Shown in pieces: positions 25,535 to 34,578 of a stretch of 45,895 bases of DNA. This DNA comes from Saprospiraceae bacterium (GTDB lineage Bacteria > Bacteroidota > Bacteroidia > Chitinophagales > Saprospiraceae). Position 1 is the stretch's first letter. Each line of letters starts with the position of its first letter. The notes beneath the pieces were generated by a model. The model was not told the DNA's origin and made no database searches. It saw nothing but the letters and a program-made list of their open reading frames with translations. Position numbers and translations under genes: made by a program. The stretch is taken from NCBI GenBank assembly GCA_016715405.1, contig JADKAE010000033.1, positions 1 through 45,895 of the forward strand, in the 5' to 3' direction.

Positions 25535-26049
25535 CTACTTGAATTTATATGAAAAATAAGCGCGCAAAAACGCCTGCGTCAAGCTGAACAGGCGCGTTTG
25601 CACGAAAATAGTTACTTCCTGCTGCCCCATAAAGTTGATTCCCAATTGCATGCGCCGGCTACTCCATAAGTAAAACAGCGGATATAAGTGGGCATTTCTG
25701 ATAAAATCGCCGGTATCCCAGTTGATGCGAAAATGCTTGATCCGGAAAGCGCGGGGCAGGTTTTTTAGCATGGGCCATATCAGGCGGGTAGGGAAGGGGG
25801 AGCGCTTTTTTTGCTGGGTTTTTGCGCTTTTGGGGGCCTGTCGTTACCATTGGACCGTTCTATTTTTTATTAAAAATAGTAAAAACCCAGTTCAAGCCTT
25901 TTTCATCCGGAATCATCCTTGAAGTCGATGACCCGCGACCAACGGACGCGGTAAATATCCTTTTCAGAATCAATTTCTAATACCAGCGGAAGCCACAAGA
26001 GCGTGGCAAACAAAATCAGAAAGAACACAGCTACTATACCCCATGCCAT
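25535..26049 (-). CDS. DUF2953-like membrane protein, fragmented by frameshifts
   Basis: The start MAWGIVAVFFLILFATLLWL (26049) gives one N-terminal helix, then PLVLEIDSEKDIYRVRWSRV, the 'i.i......y.vr.. ' strand typical of DUF2953. The frame breaks near 25900. After a short basic, poorly defined stretch the coding resumes in another frame (TQQKKRSPFPTRLIWPMLKN) and continues RAFRIKHFRINWDTGDFIRN, where the TGD followed by 'NA' and a hydrophobic stretch is the best match to DUF2953 (GtGDpa.TA). The end is TRLFSLTQAFLRAYFSYKFK at 25535. At least two indels are required. It directly precedes gerW (2-base gap), the same pairing as ytfI-ytfJ in Bacillus. The family assignment is inference from pattern and context. 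Confidence 0.5.
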
Positions 26050-26236
26050 AACTGCAGCATTTACACTTGCGATGTAGGGATTTGCCGGGAAATCTGCATT
26101 GACTTTTCTCCATTTTTTTCCATGATATAAATCATTCTGGGCAACAATACGGCCCGGGGCTACAAAAATTGTCCGGCGAATTCGGGTTTGAAAACAAAAC
26201 ATCGTAACTTGACAACTATAACAACTGTTTGCAGCC

Positions 26237-27400
26237 ATGAAATTCTTGTCGGAATACCGCGATGCGGAGGTAGTGGAGCAATATCTGGAGGCCATTCACA
26301 AGCTGGTGACGCGCCCCTGGTCGATTATGGAGGTATGTGGCGGACAAACCCACAGCCTGGTAAAAAATGGCATATTGCAACTGTTGCCCAAAGAAATCAA
26401 TATGATCCACGGCCCCGGTTGTCCGGTGTGCGTAACGCCCATCGAGATCATCGACAAGGCGATTTGGCTGGCAGATAGCGGGGTGGTGGTCTGTTCATTT
26501 GGCGATATGCTGCGCGTGCCGGGGTCGAAGGGCAGTCTGCTGGAAGCCAAAGCCCGCGGCGCCGATATACGCATTTTGTATTCCCCGCTGGAGGCCGTAC
26601 AAATTGCCGCCCAAAATCCCGGTAAGCAAGTGGTCTTTTTTGCCGTAGGTTTTGAAACCACCGCGCCCGCTAATGCGCTGTCGGTAATAATGGCCCAAAA
26701 ACAAGGCCTGCACAATTACAGTATTCTCGCTTCTCACGTATTGGTGCCGCCGGCCATCGAGGCCATCATGGACGACCCCGAAAGCAGGGTCAACGGTTTT
26801 TTGGCCGCCGGGCACGTATGCACCATCATGGGCATTTCCGAATATTACCCGCTTGTAGAAAAATACAAAGTGCCTATTGTAGTGACGGGTTTTGAACCTG
26901 CCGACCTCCTGCAGGGCATTTTTATGACCGTCAAACAACTGGAAGAAGGGCGCGCTGAATTGGAAAACCAGTACGCGCGTATGGTGCGCGATGAAGGCAA
27001 CCCTGCCGCCAAGGATACCATTTCACAAGTATTCGAGGTGACCGACCGCATGTGGCGCGGACTCGATGTCATTCCCAAAAGCGGCTACAAGGTAAAACCC
27101 AGTCTGGCAGAATACGATGCGGAGGATAAATTCGAGATTCCTGCCGGCAACCCCGTCGAAAACGGCGAATGTATAGCCGGTGAGATCATGAAAGGCATCA
27201 AAAAGCCCTTCGACTGTCCCAACTTCGGCACGAAGTGCAAACCCGAGAACCCGCTGGGCGCGCCGATGGTCTCTTCGGAGGGCGCCTGCGCGGCTTATTA
27301 CCACTTTTCGGGAATGACATTGCCGGAGGAACGGTTAAAAATAATTACAGCCGGTATTCTTAAATTCCCAAAAAGTCGTTTCTTTGCAGCACTTCCTTAA
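26237..27400 (+). CDS. hypD: Hydrogenase maturation protein HypD
   Basis: 387 residues, intact. HypD is the scaffold, with HypC, on which the Fe(CN)2CO group of [NiFe]-hydrogenases is assembled. All key motifs are present: MEVCGGQTHS with Cys34, HGPGCPVCVTP with Cys62 and Cys65, FAVGFETTAPANA, GFLAAGHVCTIMG and the [4Fe-4S] cluster region DCPNFGTKCKPENP ... SSEGACAAYY. The start at 26237 follows a 187-bp divergent spacer. No other hyp gene or hydrogenase subunit is in the window: upstream is the GerW group, downstream is ilvC. The hydrogenase must be encoded elsewhere if the gene is useful. Confidence 0.96.
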   Translation: MKFLSEYRDAEVVEQYLEAIHKLVTRPWSIMEVCGGQTHSLVKNGILQLLPKEINMIHGPGCPVCVTPIEIIDKAIWLADSGVVVCSFGDMLRVPGSKGSLLEAKARGADIRILYSPLEAVQIAAQNPGKQVVFFAVGFETTAPANALSVIMAQKQGLHNYSILASHVLVPPAIEAIMDDPESRVNGFLAAGHVCTIMGISEYYPLVEKYKVPIVVTGFEPADLLQGIFMTVKQLEEGRAELENQYARMVRDEGNPAAKDTISQVFEVTDRMWRGLDVIPKSGYKVKPSLAEYDAEDKFEIPAGNPVENGECIAGEIMKGIKKPFDCPNFGTKCKPENPLGAPMVSSEGACAAYYHFSGMTLPEERLKIITAGILKFPKSRFFAALP

Positions 27401-27485
27401 CCTAATAGCCAAAATACTCTTCTCGTTTATACTTCGACTTACCTACTACAAAAGACATTTGTTAGGTTACTAAAGCATTTTACTC

Positions 27486-28532
27486 ATGGCAAAACTCAAT
27501 TTTGGCGGCGTGGAAGAAAACGTCGTTACCAGAGAAGAATTTCCTTTGGCGAAAGCTCAGCAGGTATTACGGGATGAAGTGATCGCTATTATCGGCTACG
27601 GCGTACAAGGCCCCGGTCAGGCGATGAATCTTCGCGACAATGGTTTCAAGGTCATCATCGGCCAGCGCAGGGCTTCCAAGACCTGGGACAAAGCGGTGGC
27701 CGATGGCTGGGTGCCCGGCGAAACCCTCTTTGAAATCGAAGAGGCCGTTTCGAAAGCTACTATCGTTCAGTATCTGCTGTCCGATGCCGCTCAGATTGCC
27801 CAATGGGCCACCATAAAGCCGTTGCTAACCGCAGGCAAAGCGCTCTACTTTTCGCACGGATTTGGTATTACCTATAGCGTTCGCACCGGCATAGTGCCGC
27901 CTGCGGATATCGACGTTATTCTGGTGGCGGCCAAAGGTTCGGGTACGAGTCTGCGCCGCTTGTTTCTGGAAGGCCGCGGCCTCAATTCCAGCTACGCTAT
28001 CTATCAGGATGCGACAGGTCGCGCTTACGATCGCGTAATTGCACTGGGCATAGGTATCGGGTCGGGCTATTTGTTTGAAACCACCTTTAAAAGCGAAGTC
28101 TACAGCGACCTCACCGGCGAGCGGGGCAGCCTTATGGGCGCCATCCAGGGCTTGTTTGAGGCGCAATATTCGGTGCTTCGCCAACGCGGCCACTCGCCCA
28201 GCGAGGCCTTCAACGAGACGGTCGAGGAGCTGACGCAGAGCCTGATCCGGCTGGTCGCTGAAAACGGCATGGACTGGATGTACGCCAACTGCTCGGCCAC
28301 CGCGCAGCGCGGCGCTCTCGACTGGAAAAACCGCTTCCGCGATGCGGTGTTGCCGGTATTTAACGAGTTGTACGACAGTGTAGCTGCCGGCCACGAAGCC
28401 CAGCGCTCTATCGATTCGAATAGCCAGGCCGACTACCGCCAGGGATTGGAAGAAGAACTCCGCCAATTGCGCGAAAGCGAATTGTGGCAGGCTGGGAAAA
28501 CGGTGAGGAGCCTCAGGCCGGAAAAAGGGTAA
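27486..28532 (+). CDS. ilvC: Ketol-acid reductoisomerase
   Basis: 348 residues. It catalyses the second step of valine, leucine and isoleucine synthesis (acetolactate to dihydroxyisovalerate, NADPH and Mg2+ dependent). MAKLNFGGVEENVVTREEFP is the characteristic start of the Bacteroidota type. The Rossmann loop is IIGYGVQGPGQAMN, followed by GQRRASKTWDKAV (coenzyme phosphate contact), ALYFSHGFGITY, VILVAAKGSGTSLRR, the metal-ligand segment SDLTGERGSLMGAIQG and EAFNETVEELTQS. The C-terminus (ESELWQAGKTVRSLRPE) is complete. No other ilv or leu genes are near, which is unusual since ilvC often lies in an ilvD-B-N-C cluster. A 35-bp inverted repeat follows the stop and separates it from the convergent giant gene. 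Confidence 0.96.
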   Translation: MAKLNFGGVEENVVTREEFPLAKAQQVLRDEVIAIIGYGVQGPGQAMNLRDNGFKVIIGQRRASKTWDKAVADGWVPGETLFEIEEAVSKATIVQYLLSDAAQIAQWATIKPLLTAGKALYFSHGFGITYSVRTGIVPPADIDVILVAAKGSGTSLRRLFLEGRGLNSSYAIYQDATGRAYDRVIALGIGIGSGYLFETTFKSEVYSDLTGERGSLMGAIQGLFEAQYSVLRQRGHSPSEAFNETVEELTQSLIRLVAENGMDWMYANCSATAQRGALDWKNRFRDAVLPVFNELYDSVAAGHEAQRSIDSNSQADYRQGLEEELRQLRESELWQAGKTVRSLRPEKG

Positions 28533-28540
28533 TGTGCTGA

Positions 28541-28617
28541 TTTGCTGATTTGCTGATTTGCTAATGTGCTAATAACCATTGATTATCAGCACATCAGCAA
28601 ATCAGCACATCAGCAAA
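28541..28617. terminator. 35-bp inverted repeat between convergent ilvC and the large surface-protein gene
   Basis: Arms 28541-28575 and 28583-28617 pair with three mismatches and a 7-base loop. They are built from repeats of TTTGCTGA. The right arm ends on the base before the stop codon of the convergent gene, so both transcripts would read the same hairpin. A terminator role is inferred from position; the repeat structure suggests a mobile palindrome. Confidence 0.75.
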
Positions 28618-31600
28618 TTATCTTATCAAAGTTACATCTCCCTTCAATTCGTATTCCAGATCGCCAAGTTTGAGCATAACGCGGTAAATGTATACGTCGG
28701 AAGGAGCGGGTTCGTTTTTGTACGTGCCGTCCCAGGCGGCGCTATCGCCTTGGCCTTCGTACACCAGCTGTCCCCAGCGGTTGAAGACTTTGAATGATTC
28801 TACCACATAGCCACCTTTGTAGAAGACCTTAAAGGCGTCGTTGCGGTCATTGCCGTCGGGGGTGAAAATATTGGGTATCTGGAAGCGTGCCGGCAATACG
28901 AGCAATATATCGGAATCATCACCGCGCGAGCAACCTTCTACAGAGATGACTGTAACGGAATAGGTATGGATTGCGCCATTATCTGTTTTCGCTAAACGGG
29001 CGATATGGTAGAAGGTCGGTTCAGTCGTTTGTCCGATCTGTACGCCGTTTTCAAACCAAGTATACGAGGCAATAGCCGCATTAGGCGGAGTGACCACAGC
29101 TGTCAGTAATAGCGAATCTTTTGAAATAACCGTATCGCCGGGGCTGATTTCGATGCTTACGCCAAATTCATCGCCGATTACTTCTACGGTTACGACCTCT
29201 GTGAGCGTGCCGCAATTATTGCCATAGACATAATCAAGTTGGAAGTCGGTGGTTGTCGTAAGCCCGGTGACGGTGATACTTGCCCCGGTTAGCGTAATGC
29301 CGTTGTACGTCCAGGTAAAGCTTTCCTGGGCGCCGGGCTGGAGCGTGCTGGATGCCGTGAGCGTCACCGGATCTCCGGCGCAAATCGTAGCGCCTGCTAC
29401 CGTCAAGTTGGGCTCGCTGACCACAAATACGGTTACGGTGTCTTTTACCGTGAAACACTCGTTTTGGGCGGTGAGCACATACGTAGTGGTCTGACTGGGT
29501 AATACCTCTACCAAGGGATCGTTAGAATTAAAATTGGGATCGGTAGAAGAAGACCAGACGTAATCGATGTCTTCGTCAATATCGTTGAGCTGTATCGGCG
29601 TAGTTTCCGTATCGCAAATCGTAGGATTGGGAATCAAATTCGTAATTGGCGGGGGCACAACGACTACTGTAGTGCTGGCCTCCTGGGTACATCCTCCGAT
29701 TTCTGCTTTTGCGGTATACGTGAGCGTAGCGGGTGGATTGGCAATCGGGGTATAACAATCGGTACATGATAAATTGGTAGGCGGTTCCCAGGTAATGGCG
29801 CCTTGTCCGTCGTATTCAAGAGTGAGTTGCACACTTTCTCCCTGGCATATTCGCGGCAACTCGGGCAAAATCGTCATACTGCTCGCCTCGACTACGAATA
29901 TCGTGATTTCGTCTGTTGTCTCGCAGGCATTATTTGTCACCACGCGCTGGTAGGTAAACGTATCCAGGGCGGTAACCACAAGATTCCATAGCGAGTCGGG
30001 TGATTCAAAGCCGGGGCCTGGCTGCCATTGATGATCGATATCGGGAAAATGGCTGGGTTCGTAGGTGGTTGAAACAAACGTAACGATATCCCCCTGGCAA
30101 TAGACTTCCTTATCGGGAATAGCCGTGATGATTCCGGTAGGCAGTGAGTCGACCTTGATAAATACCGAATCGAAAACCGTGCACTGGGCTATGTTGAAGG
30201 TAGCGAGATAAAGCGTAGATTCGGTGGGAGCTGCTATCACATTGAGGCCTCCAAGTGTATCCAGTGTGCCGTTGTTGGGGCCCCAGGTGAGGCCGGTTCC
30301 TTGCCCGGTACTTGTCAGGGCCGATAAATTGACCACTTCACCCAAACAGATAAATACCGTATCGGGCGATTGGATATCGACATCGGCAGGGGCGACGGTT
30401 ACCGTTACCTGGTCTGTCTGGCTGCAAAAGCCGCTAGCGCTGGTTGTAGTAAGCGTATAAGTGGTAGTTTGCTGCGGAGTGGCCAGGGGCGCCGAACTGG
30501 TGGGATCGTCAAGGCCGGTAGTGGGCGACCAGCTGTATTGCGTTGTTGTGGTATCCTGATCGATAAATTCGGCCAGTATAATGCTGTAATTTTGACAAAT
30601 GAGGGTGTCGCCAATAAGCTCGGGTACGTCAAACGGATCGACATTAATCGTCAGCGTATCGGATACTACACAACCTGCCACCTCCACAGAAACGATATAG
30701 GTAGTTGTATTATAAGGCGTACTGATTGGCGTATTCGTAGTGGGGTCGTTTAAGTAAGTAGTGGGCGACCACAGCAAATTAGAATTATTGACGTTATTGA
30801 TGGCTGCCAGTTGTACCGACGCGCCGCGGCAAATATTAGCCGGGTCGACAGCTTCGAGGGTGATTTCGGGATCGACGATTTGGAGGAAAATAGAATCCGT
30901 ATCGGTACAAATAGGTCCTACCTTGCCTTCCACCTCTACCCACATGCTGGTGGGCGGTGTCACAATCGGAGTAGCAATAAAGGGATTGTTGAACACATTG
31001 ATGGGCGTCCAGAAGTATTCAGAGGCGCCTTCAGCAAAAAGTTGCAGGCTGGAATTGGCACACACCAGCGCGGTATCGACGCCGCCTTGCACTTCAATTT
31101 GGAGTTCGTCGCGCAATTCGATTGTAAGCGTGGTGTACACTACATCACCGCAGCCGAAGTTATTGACCAATTGGATAATGATTGTTTCTGTAGGCTCGTC
31201 GATGAGGTCGGACAGCGGTTGAATGGGGAAAGATACTTCCGTCTGACCGGGTTGGAATGTAATCGTTGAAGGTAAGGTGAGCAAATAGTCCACACCTAGA
31301 GTGGCAGTTCCACTCAATACCACATTATACGTAATAGGATCTTCAATGGCGTTCGACAACTGGATAACCACATTGTCGGGTTCGTTGGTACAATCTTCGA
31401 GCAGGTAATCGATGCCCGAGTTAAACTGGACAGATAAATTGGGGGTACCGCCGCGCAGTTCCGAAATAAATACGCCCGAATCCCATACAAAGTCGGAGCG
31501 GTCGGCAATAGCCAGCTTCAGGTGATAAGTATTGCAGGGGATAACCTCTGCGCGGGCCGTCAGACTCTTTTTAACACCGAGTAAATCGGAGGTGAGTCCG

Positions 31601-33114
31601 TCGTATTGAATGCTGAGGCCGCCATCGTTGTTGCGATAGTATTCCCAGTTGGTCAGGTTGTTAACACTGTTGATCTGTACGGGGGTATTGTTGCCATCGG
31701 GCAATACGGCGATATTGAGCTGGTTGCCGATATTGGGATCACCCACGATGCCCGGGCCGGATATCAAAAAGGCAAAGATATCGTTGAAAGATTGGTTGAC
31801 GAATTCGGGGTATTCCTCGGAGGCGAATACGTATTCGAAGGTTAGTTCGTTGGTAGCGGCAAAAACGTCAAGTTCTACAATGCATGCGTCGTTGGATAGC
31901 GAGCCGTTGCCGGAGATTGTCGACAGGTAGTCGAGATCGGCGTCGCCGTCGGCCCCGTTGCTGGCGTTGGGGTTGCCGCCGCCGCCGTCGTCGTTGGGGC
32001 CGGGCGCCCAGTTCACGTCACCCGAAGTGAGCAATAAGCCTCTTTCCAGGCCGAGATCGGAGTTGTCGGGCGCCTGGAAGATACCATAAGCGCGCTGGGG
32101 GCATATAATGGTGTCTATGGCAACCGTTGTAAAAGGTGTCGAAATGAAGTTCACGATTTCCTGGTCGGTAATATTGCCTTGTATAGTAATGGGGTCGGGA
32201 TCTTCACAGGCTTGTGACGAACATTCCCAGGCGCCTGCAAAACCTTCAAACGTCACCGACGCATCGGAAATAAACTGAACGGTCAGACAGCCGCTGGAAG
32301 CCTGCACCTGGTAGCACACGGCGCCGCCGCCGGAGGTGCTGGCGTTTCCGTTGATAGCGGAAATAATGGAATTAGGATCGGCGGTATCGCTGTCGTAAAA
32401 GATTAACTGATCGGTGTTCCCAAAAACCGATTCCTGGATATTGTAGTATTGCAGCGTGAGCGTAATACATTCGTGCGGCTGGTTGGGGCAAATCGTAAAC
32501 GTATGGTTTTCGTTGTTTGTATAATCGCCGTCTTCGCCGCCGCTGTCGAATAACACACCCGAGCAGGCCGATGAACCGCCTTCGTCGATGTTGTTGGCAG
32601 GCGGCGTTTCGGTTACGCATAGCTGGAACGTACCCGCATTGGGCGTCGCAGAAGCAGAATAGTCGTTGATACGGATGTAATAGGGGATATTGGGCGTAAG
32701 ACCCTCTACGTCAAGCTCTATCACGGTTTCTCCGTTTTCGGCAGAAATACAGGCCAATTCGGCCAGACCGTCTACCTGGCAATCTCCGCGGTAAAGCGCA
32801 ACTTGCGGATTGACAAGGCCGGGGGAAGAGCCGTCTGATAATCCCGTAACCGTAATCGTATAGTCAAAAATGGTATCGCTGGTGGTGAAAGCAAACCATA
32901 CGTCGCCCTGGGTGCCGCCGCCATTAAAGCAGGAGGGGTTGTTTCCAAAGCCTATATCGCTGGCCGTTGCGCCTATGTTTGTGAAAAATACATTTTCCGG
33001 ACAAGCAGGCGCCACGCCGAGGTCGATCAAACCGGAGCAGTCGTCGTTGATGGGTTGTGCAATTGCTGCGGATGCAAGGGAAAAGAACAGAAGGATGAGT
33101 AGATAATGTTTCAT
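28618..33114 (-). CDS. Large surface adhesin-like protein with gliding-motility (T9SS type B) C-terminal domain
   Basis: About 1,498 residues from MKHYLLILLFFSLASAAIAQ (33114, a clear signal peptide; an ATG 15 codons earlier is less likely). In order: a jelly-roll-like domain (DDCSGLIDLGVAP ... GDVWFAFTTS), a CUB-like domain (CITLTLQYYNI ... LIFYDSD), a choice-of-anchor-L-like domain (GLERGLLLTSGDVNWAPGPN ... FEYVFASEEYPEFV), a Calx-beta-like repeat (GVDYLLTLPSTITFQPGQTE), then about nine Ig-like/PKD-like repeats with 'W.P...l.dp....p.a.p..tttY' (for example YSWSPTTGLDDPTS). It ends with the CHU_C gliding-motility-associated domain (IPNIFTPDGNDRNDAFKVFY ... FNRWGQLVYEG ... YIYRVML). Exported by the T9SS and probably attached to the surface; adhesion or gliding is an inference. 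The gene is intact over 4.5 kb. Confidence 0.88.
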   Translation of the reverse strand: MKHYLLILLFFSLASAAIAQPINDDCSGLIDLGVAPACPENVFFTNIGATASDIGFGNNPSCFNGGGTQGDVWFAFTTSDTIFDYTITVTGLSDGSSPGLVNPQVALYRGDCQVDGLAELACISAENGETVIELDVEGLTPNIPYYIRINDYSASATPNAGTFQLCVTETPPANNIDEGGSSACSGVLFDSGGEDGDYTNNENHTFTICPNQPHECITLTLQYYNIQESVFGNTDQLIFYDSDTADPNSIISAINGNASTSGGGAVCYQVQASSGCLTVQFISDASVTFEGFAGAWECSSQACEDPDPITIQGNITDQEIVNFISTPFTTVAIDTIICPQRAYGIFQAPDNSDLGLERGLLLTSGDVNWAPGPNDDGGGGNPNASNGADGDADLDYLSTISGNGSLSNDACIVELDVFAATNELTFEYVFASEEYPEFVNQSFNDIFAFLISGPGIVGDPNIGNQLNIAVLPDGNNTPVQINSVNNLTNWEYYRNNDGGLSIQYDGLTSDLLGVKKSLTARAEVIPCNTYHLKLAIADRSDFVWDSGVFISELRGGTPNLSVQFNSGIDYLLEDCTNEPDNVVIQLSNAIEDPITYNVVLSGTATLGVDYLLTLPSTITFQPGQTEVSFPIQPLSDLIDEPTETIIIQLVNNFGCGDVVYTTLTIELRDELQIEVQGGVDTALVCANSSLQLFAEGASEYFWTPINVFNNPFIATPIVTPPTSMWVEVEGKVGPICTDTDSIFLQIVDPEITLEAVDPANICRGASVQLAAINNVNNSNLLWSPTTYLNDPTTNTPISTPYNTTTYIVSVEVAGCVVSDTLTINVDPFDVPELIGDTLICQNYSIILAEFIDQDTTTTQYSWSPTTGLDDPTSSAPLATPQQTTTYTLTTTSASGFCSQTDQVTVTVAPADVDIQSPDTVFICLGEVVNLSALTSTGQGTGLTWGPNNGTLDTLGGLNVIAAPTESTLYLATFNIAQCTVFDSVFIKVDSLPTGIITAIPDKEVYCQGDIVTFVSTTYEPSHFPDIDHQWQPGPGFESPDSLWNLVVTALDTFTYQRVVTNNACETTDEITIFVVEASSMTILPELPRICQGESVQLTLEYDGQGAITWEPPTNLSCTDCYTPIANPPATLTYTAKAEIGGCTQEASTTVVVVPPPITNLIPNPTICDTETTPIQLNDIDEDIDYVWSSSTDPNFNSNDPLVEVLPSQTTTYVLTAQNECFTVKDTVTVFVVSEPNLTVAGATICAGDPVTLTASSTLQPGAQESFTWTYNGITLTGASITVTGLTTTTDFQLDYVYGNNCGTLTEVVTVEVIGDEFGVSIEISPGDTVISKDSLLLTAVVTPPNAAIASYTWFENGVQIGQTTEPTFYHIARLAKTDNGAIHTYSVTVISVEGCSRGDDSDILLVLPARFQIPNIFTPDGNDRNDAFKVFYKGGYVVESFKVFNRWGQLVYEGQGDSAAWDGTYKNEPAPSDVYIYRVMLKLGDLEYELKGDVTLIR

Positions 33115-33273
33115 AAAATAAAGGGATAATAGGTTACTTATTGGGGCTAAAATAAACACTTTTTAGGCGAATTATGGGCATTTTTCGTGTCGGGAGGGTT
33201 TCATTTTGTGATATTTCACCTCTGATGGTGCGATAACCAAGGTAAGATGGATTTAAATTATTATAATATAAAT

Positions 33274-33681
33274 CTATTTATCACAGACTTTCAAAGATTT
33301 ACGCACATATGCAATTTTTACATACCCATAATCATTGCCCCAGGCCTGATTGATATAATTGATAATATTTGTAATTTCAAAATCGCTGAGTTGAGGCACG
33401 CCTGGCATGGGTTGCTCAAATTCGACGCCATTGACCTTGATCTTACTTGAAATGCCGTATTTAATGATACAGGCAAGCTCGTCCTGGTGTTGCTTGAGGT
33501 AATCGGCGCCTGCCAGTGGGGGGATGAGCGCTTTCAGGCCTTTTCCGTCTTCGGCATGGCAGTTGGAGCAAAATTTGACATATAGCAATTCGCCCTGCTT
33601 GTATGTGGTTTGGTCGCAACGGGTAAGCAACCCCATACAGATTGCAAGGATAACAGCGGGAAGCACAGCTTGAATTCGCAT
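33274..33681 (-). CDS. Single-heme cytochrome c lipoprotein
   Basis: 135 residues from MRIQAVLPAVILAICMGLLT (33681). The signal sequence ends LLTRC; Arg before the Cys is unusual for a lipobox, so lipidation is likely but not certain. The heme site is CSNCH (FCSNCHAEDGKGL), and EQPMPGVPQLSD gives the distal Met ligand. This is a small class I cytochrome c domain of the periplasm or membrane surface, as used in electron transfer to terminal oxidases or dehydrogenases. The frame is open upstream through a proline run coded by the poly-G tract, but that part is not real protein. A -7 box on the minus strand at 33838-33845 puts the G/C tract in the 5' leader. Confidence 0.88.
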   Translation of the reverse strand: MRIQAVLPAVILAICMGLLTRCDQTTYKQGELLYVKFCSNCHAEDGKGLKALIPPLAGADYLKQHQDELACIIKYGISSKIKVNGVEFEQPMPGVPQLSDFEITNIINYINQAWGNDYGYVKIAYVRKSLKVCDK

Positions 33682-33706
33682 ATATTCTAAGGTTGGCCTA
33701 ATGTTT

Positions 33707-33806
<100 letters not shown>

Positions 33807-33837
33807 AACAGTTACGGTTTATCATTGAAAGGGACAG

Positions 33838-33845
33838 CAAAGGTA
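33838..33845 (-). promoter_or_regulatory. -7 promoter box TACCTTTG for the cytochrome c gene
   Basis: On the minus strand these bases read TACCTTTG, an exact TAnnTTTG. The transcript would start near 33834 and run through the C-side of the homopolymer tract before the ATG at 33681, giving a leader of about 150 bases. The -33 element is not clear. Confidence 0.45.
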
Positions 33846-33956
33846 TTTAGGACAAAGAGTTTTTTTTACTTAAGTTTCATTAATTGCATACAGATGACAA
33901 CCTTTGCAGTAAGAATTCAATCCTTTCTTTTTTTCAACACAAACACTTTTTGTTAA

Positions 33957-34436
33957 ATGAACCAACTACTGCGAGTAAGCTTGTTTACCTTGTTTTCCTT
34001 TGTGGCTGTTTCTCTTGTAGCCCAGCAAGACTGGAATTACGAATGGAGTCAGCACAACGTTGTTTTTACGTTAGCTGATGATTTTAAAGTCATTACGAAC
34101 ACAGGCGATGAATTTACGGCCAAAGGCGACGGCATGGAATTTGGCATCTTTCCGTTTAGCGACAACACTATTGATGCTACGGATATTGCTCTCTATACCT
34201 TGGCCGTGGCCGAAACGCTGGAATTGGAGGAAGTGGATGACGCAGATGTCCTGGATCTCAATGGCTTGGAAGGGGCTTATGTAGAAGGCTACAAAGATGG
34301 ATCCCGCGTTGTTTTATTGGGTTTCATAGATCCGGCTTCGGCTACCAACTTTTTTGCGGTCATTACCTTCTCCGATGATGATGCTAATGCAGCAGATGAG
34401 GCCGTGCAGATGATTTTGAGTTTTAGTAAAAAATAG
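33957..34436 (+). CDS. Small secreted acidic protein of unknown function
   Basis: 159 residues. Signal peptide MNQLLRVSLFTLFSFVAVSL with cleavage near VAQ-QD. The mature part (NYEWSQHNVVFTLADDFKVI, FTAKGDGMEFGIFPFSDNTI, DATDIALYTLAVAETLELEE, GFIDPASATNFFAVITFSDD) is an alpha/beta pattern with a strongly acidic composition, in the style of small Bacteroidota proteins that measure about 150 residues and hold a single compact domain. I do not recognise a named family. It has its own spacer of 150 bp upstream and a good terminator downstream, so it is monocistronic. No frameshift. Confidence 0.75.
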   Translation: MNQLLRVSLFTLFSFVAVSLVAQQDWNYEWSQHNVVFTLADDFKVITNTGDEFTAKGDGMEFGIFPFSDNTIDATDIALYTLAVAETLELEEVDDADVLDLNGLEGAYVEGYKDGSRVVLLGFIDPASATNFFAVITFSDDDANAADEAVQMILSFSKK

Positions 34437-34468
34437 AAACCGTTAGATTATACCTGGTATCTTTGAAA

Positions 34469-34506
34469 CAAGCGCCATTCCAAATTTCGGGGTGGCGCTT
34501 GTTTTT
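34469..34506 (+). terminator. Intrinsic terminator
   Basis: A stem with CAAGCGCCA (34469-34477) and TGGCGCTTG (34493-34501) and an inner loop is followed by TTTTT. It closes the transcript of the small secreted protein. Confidence 0.88.
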
Positions 34507-34578
34507 ATTAATTAAAAACCAAAACAACCAGCAGTTGTTACACTTTCAAAATTTACTGAAAAATTAAAAACCTCGAAT

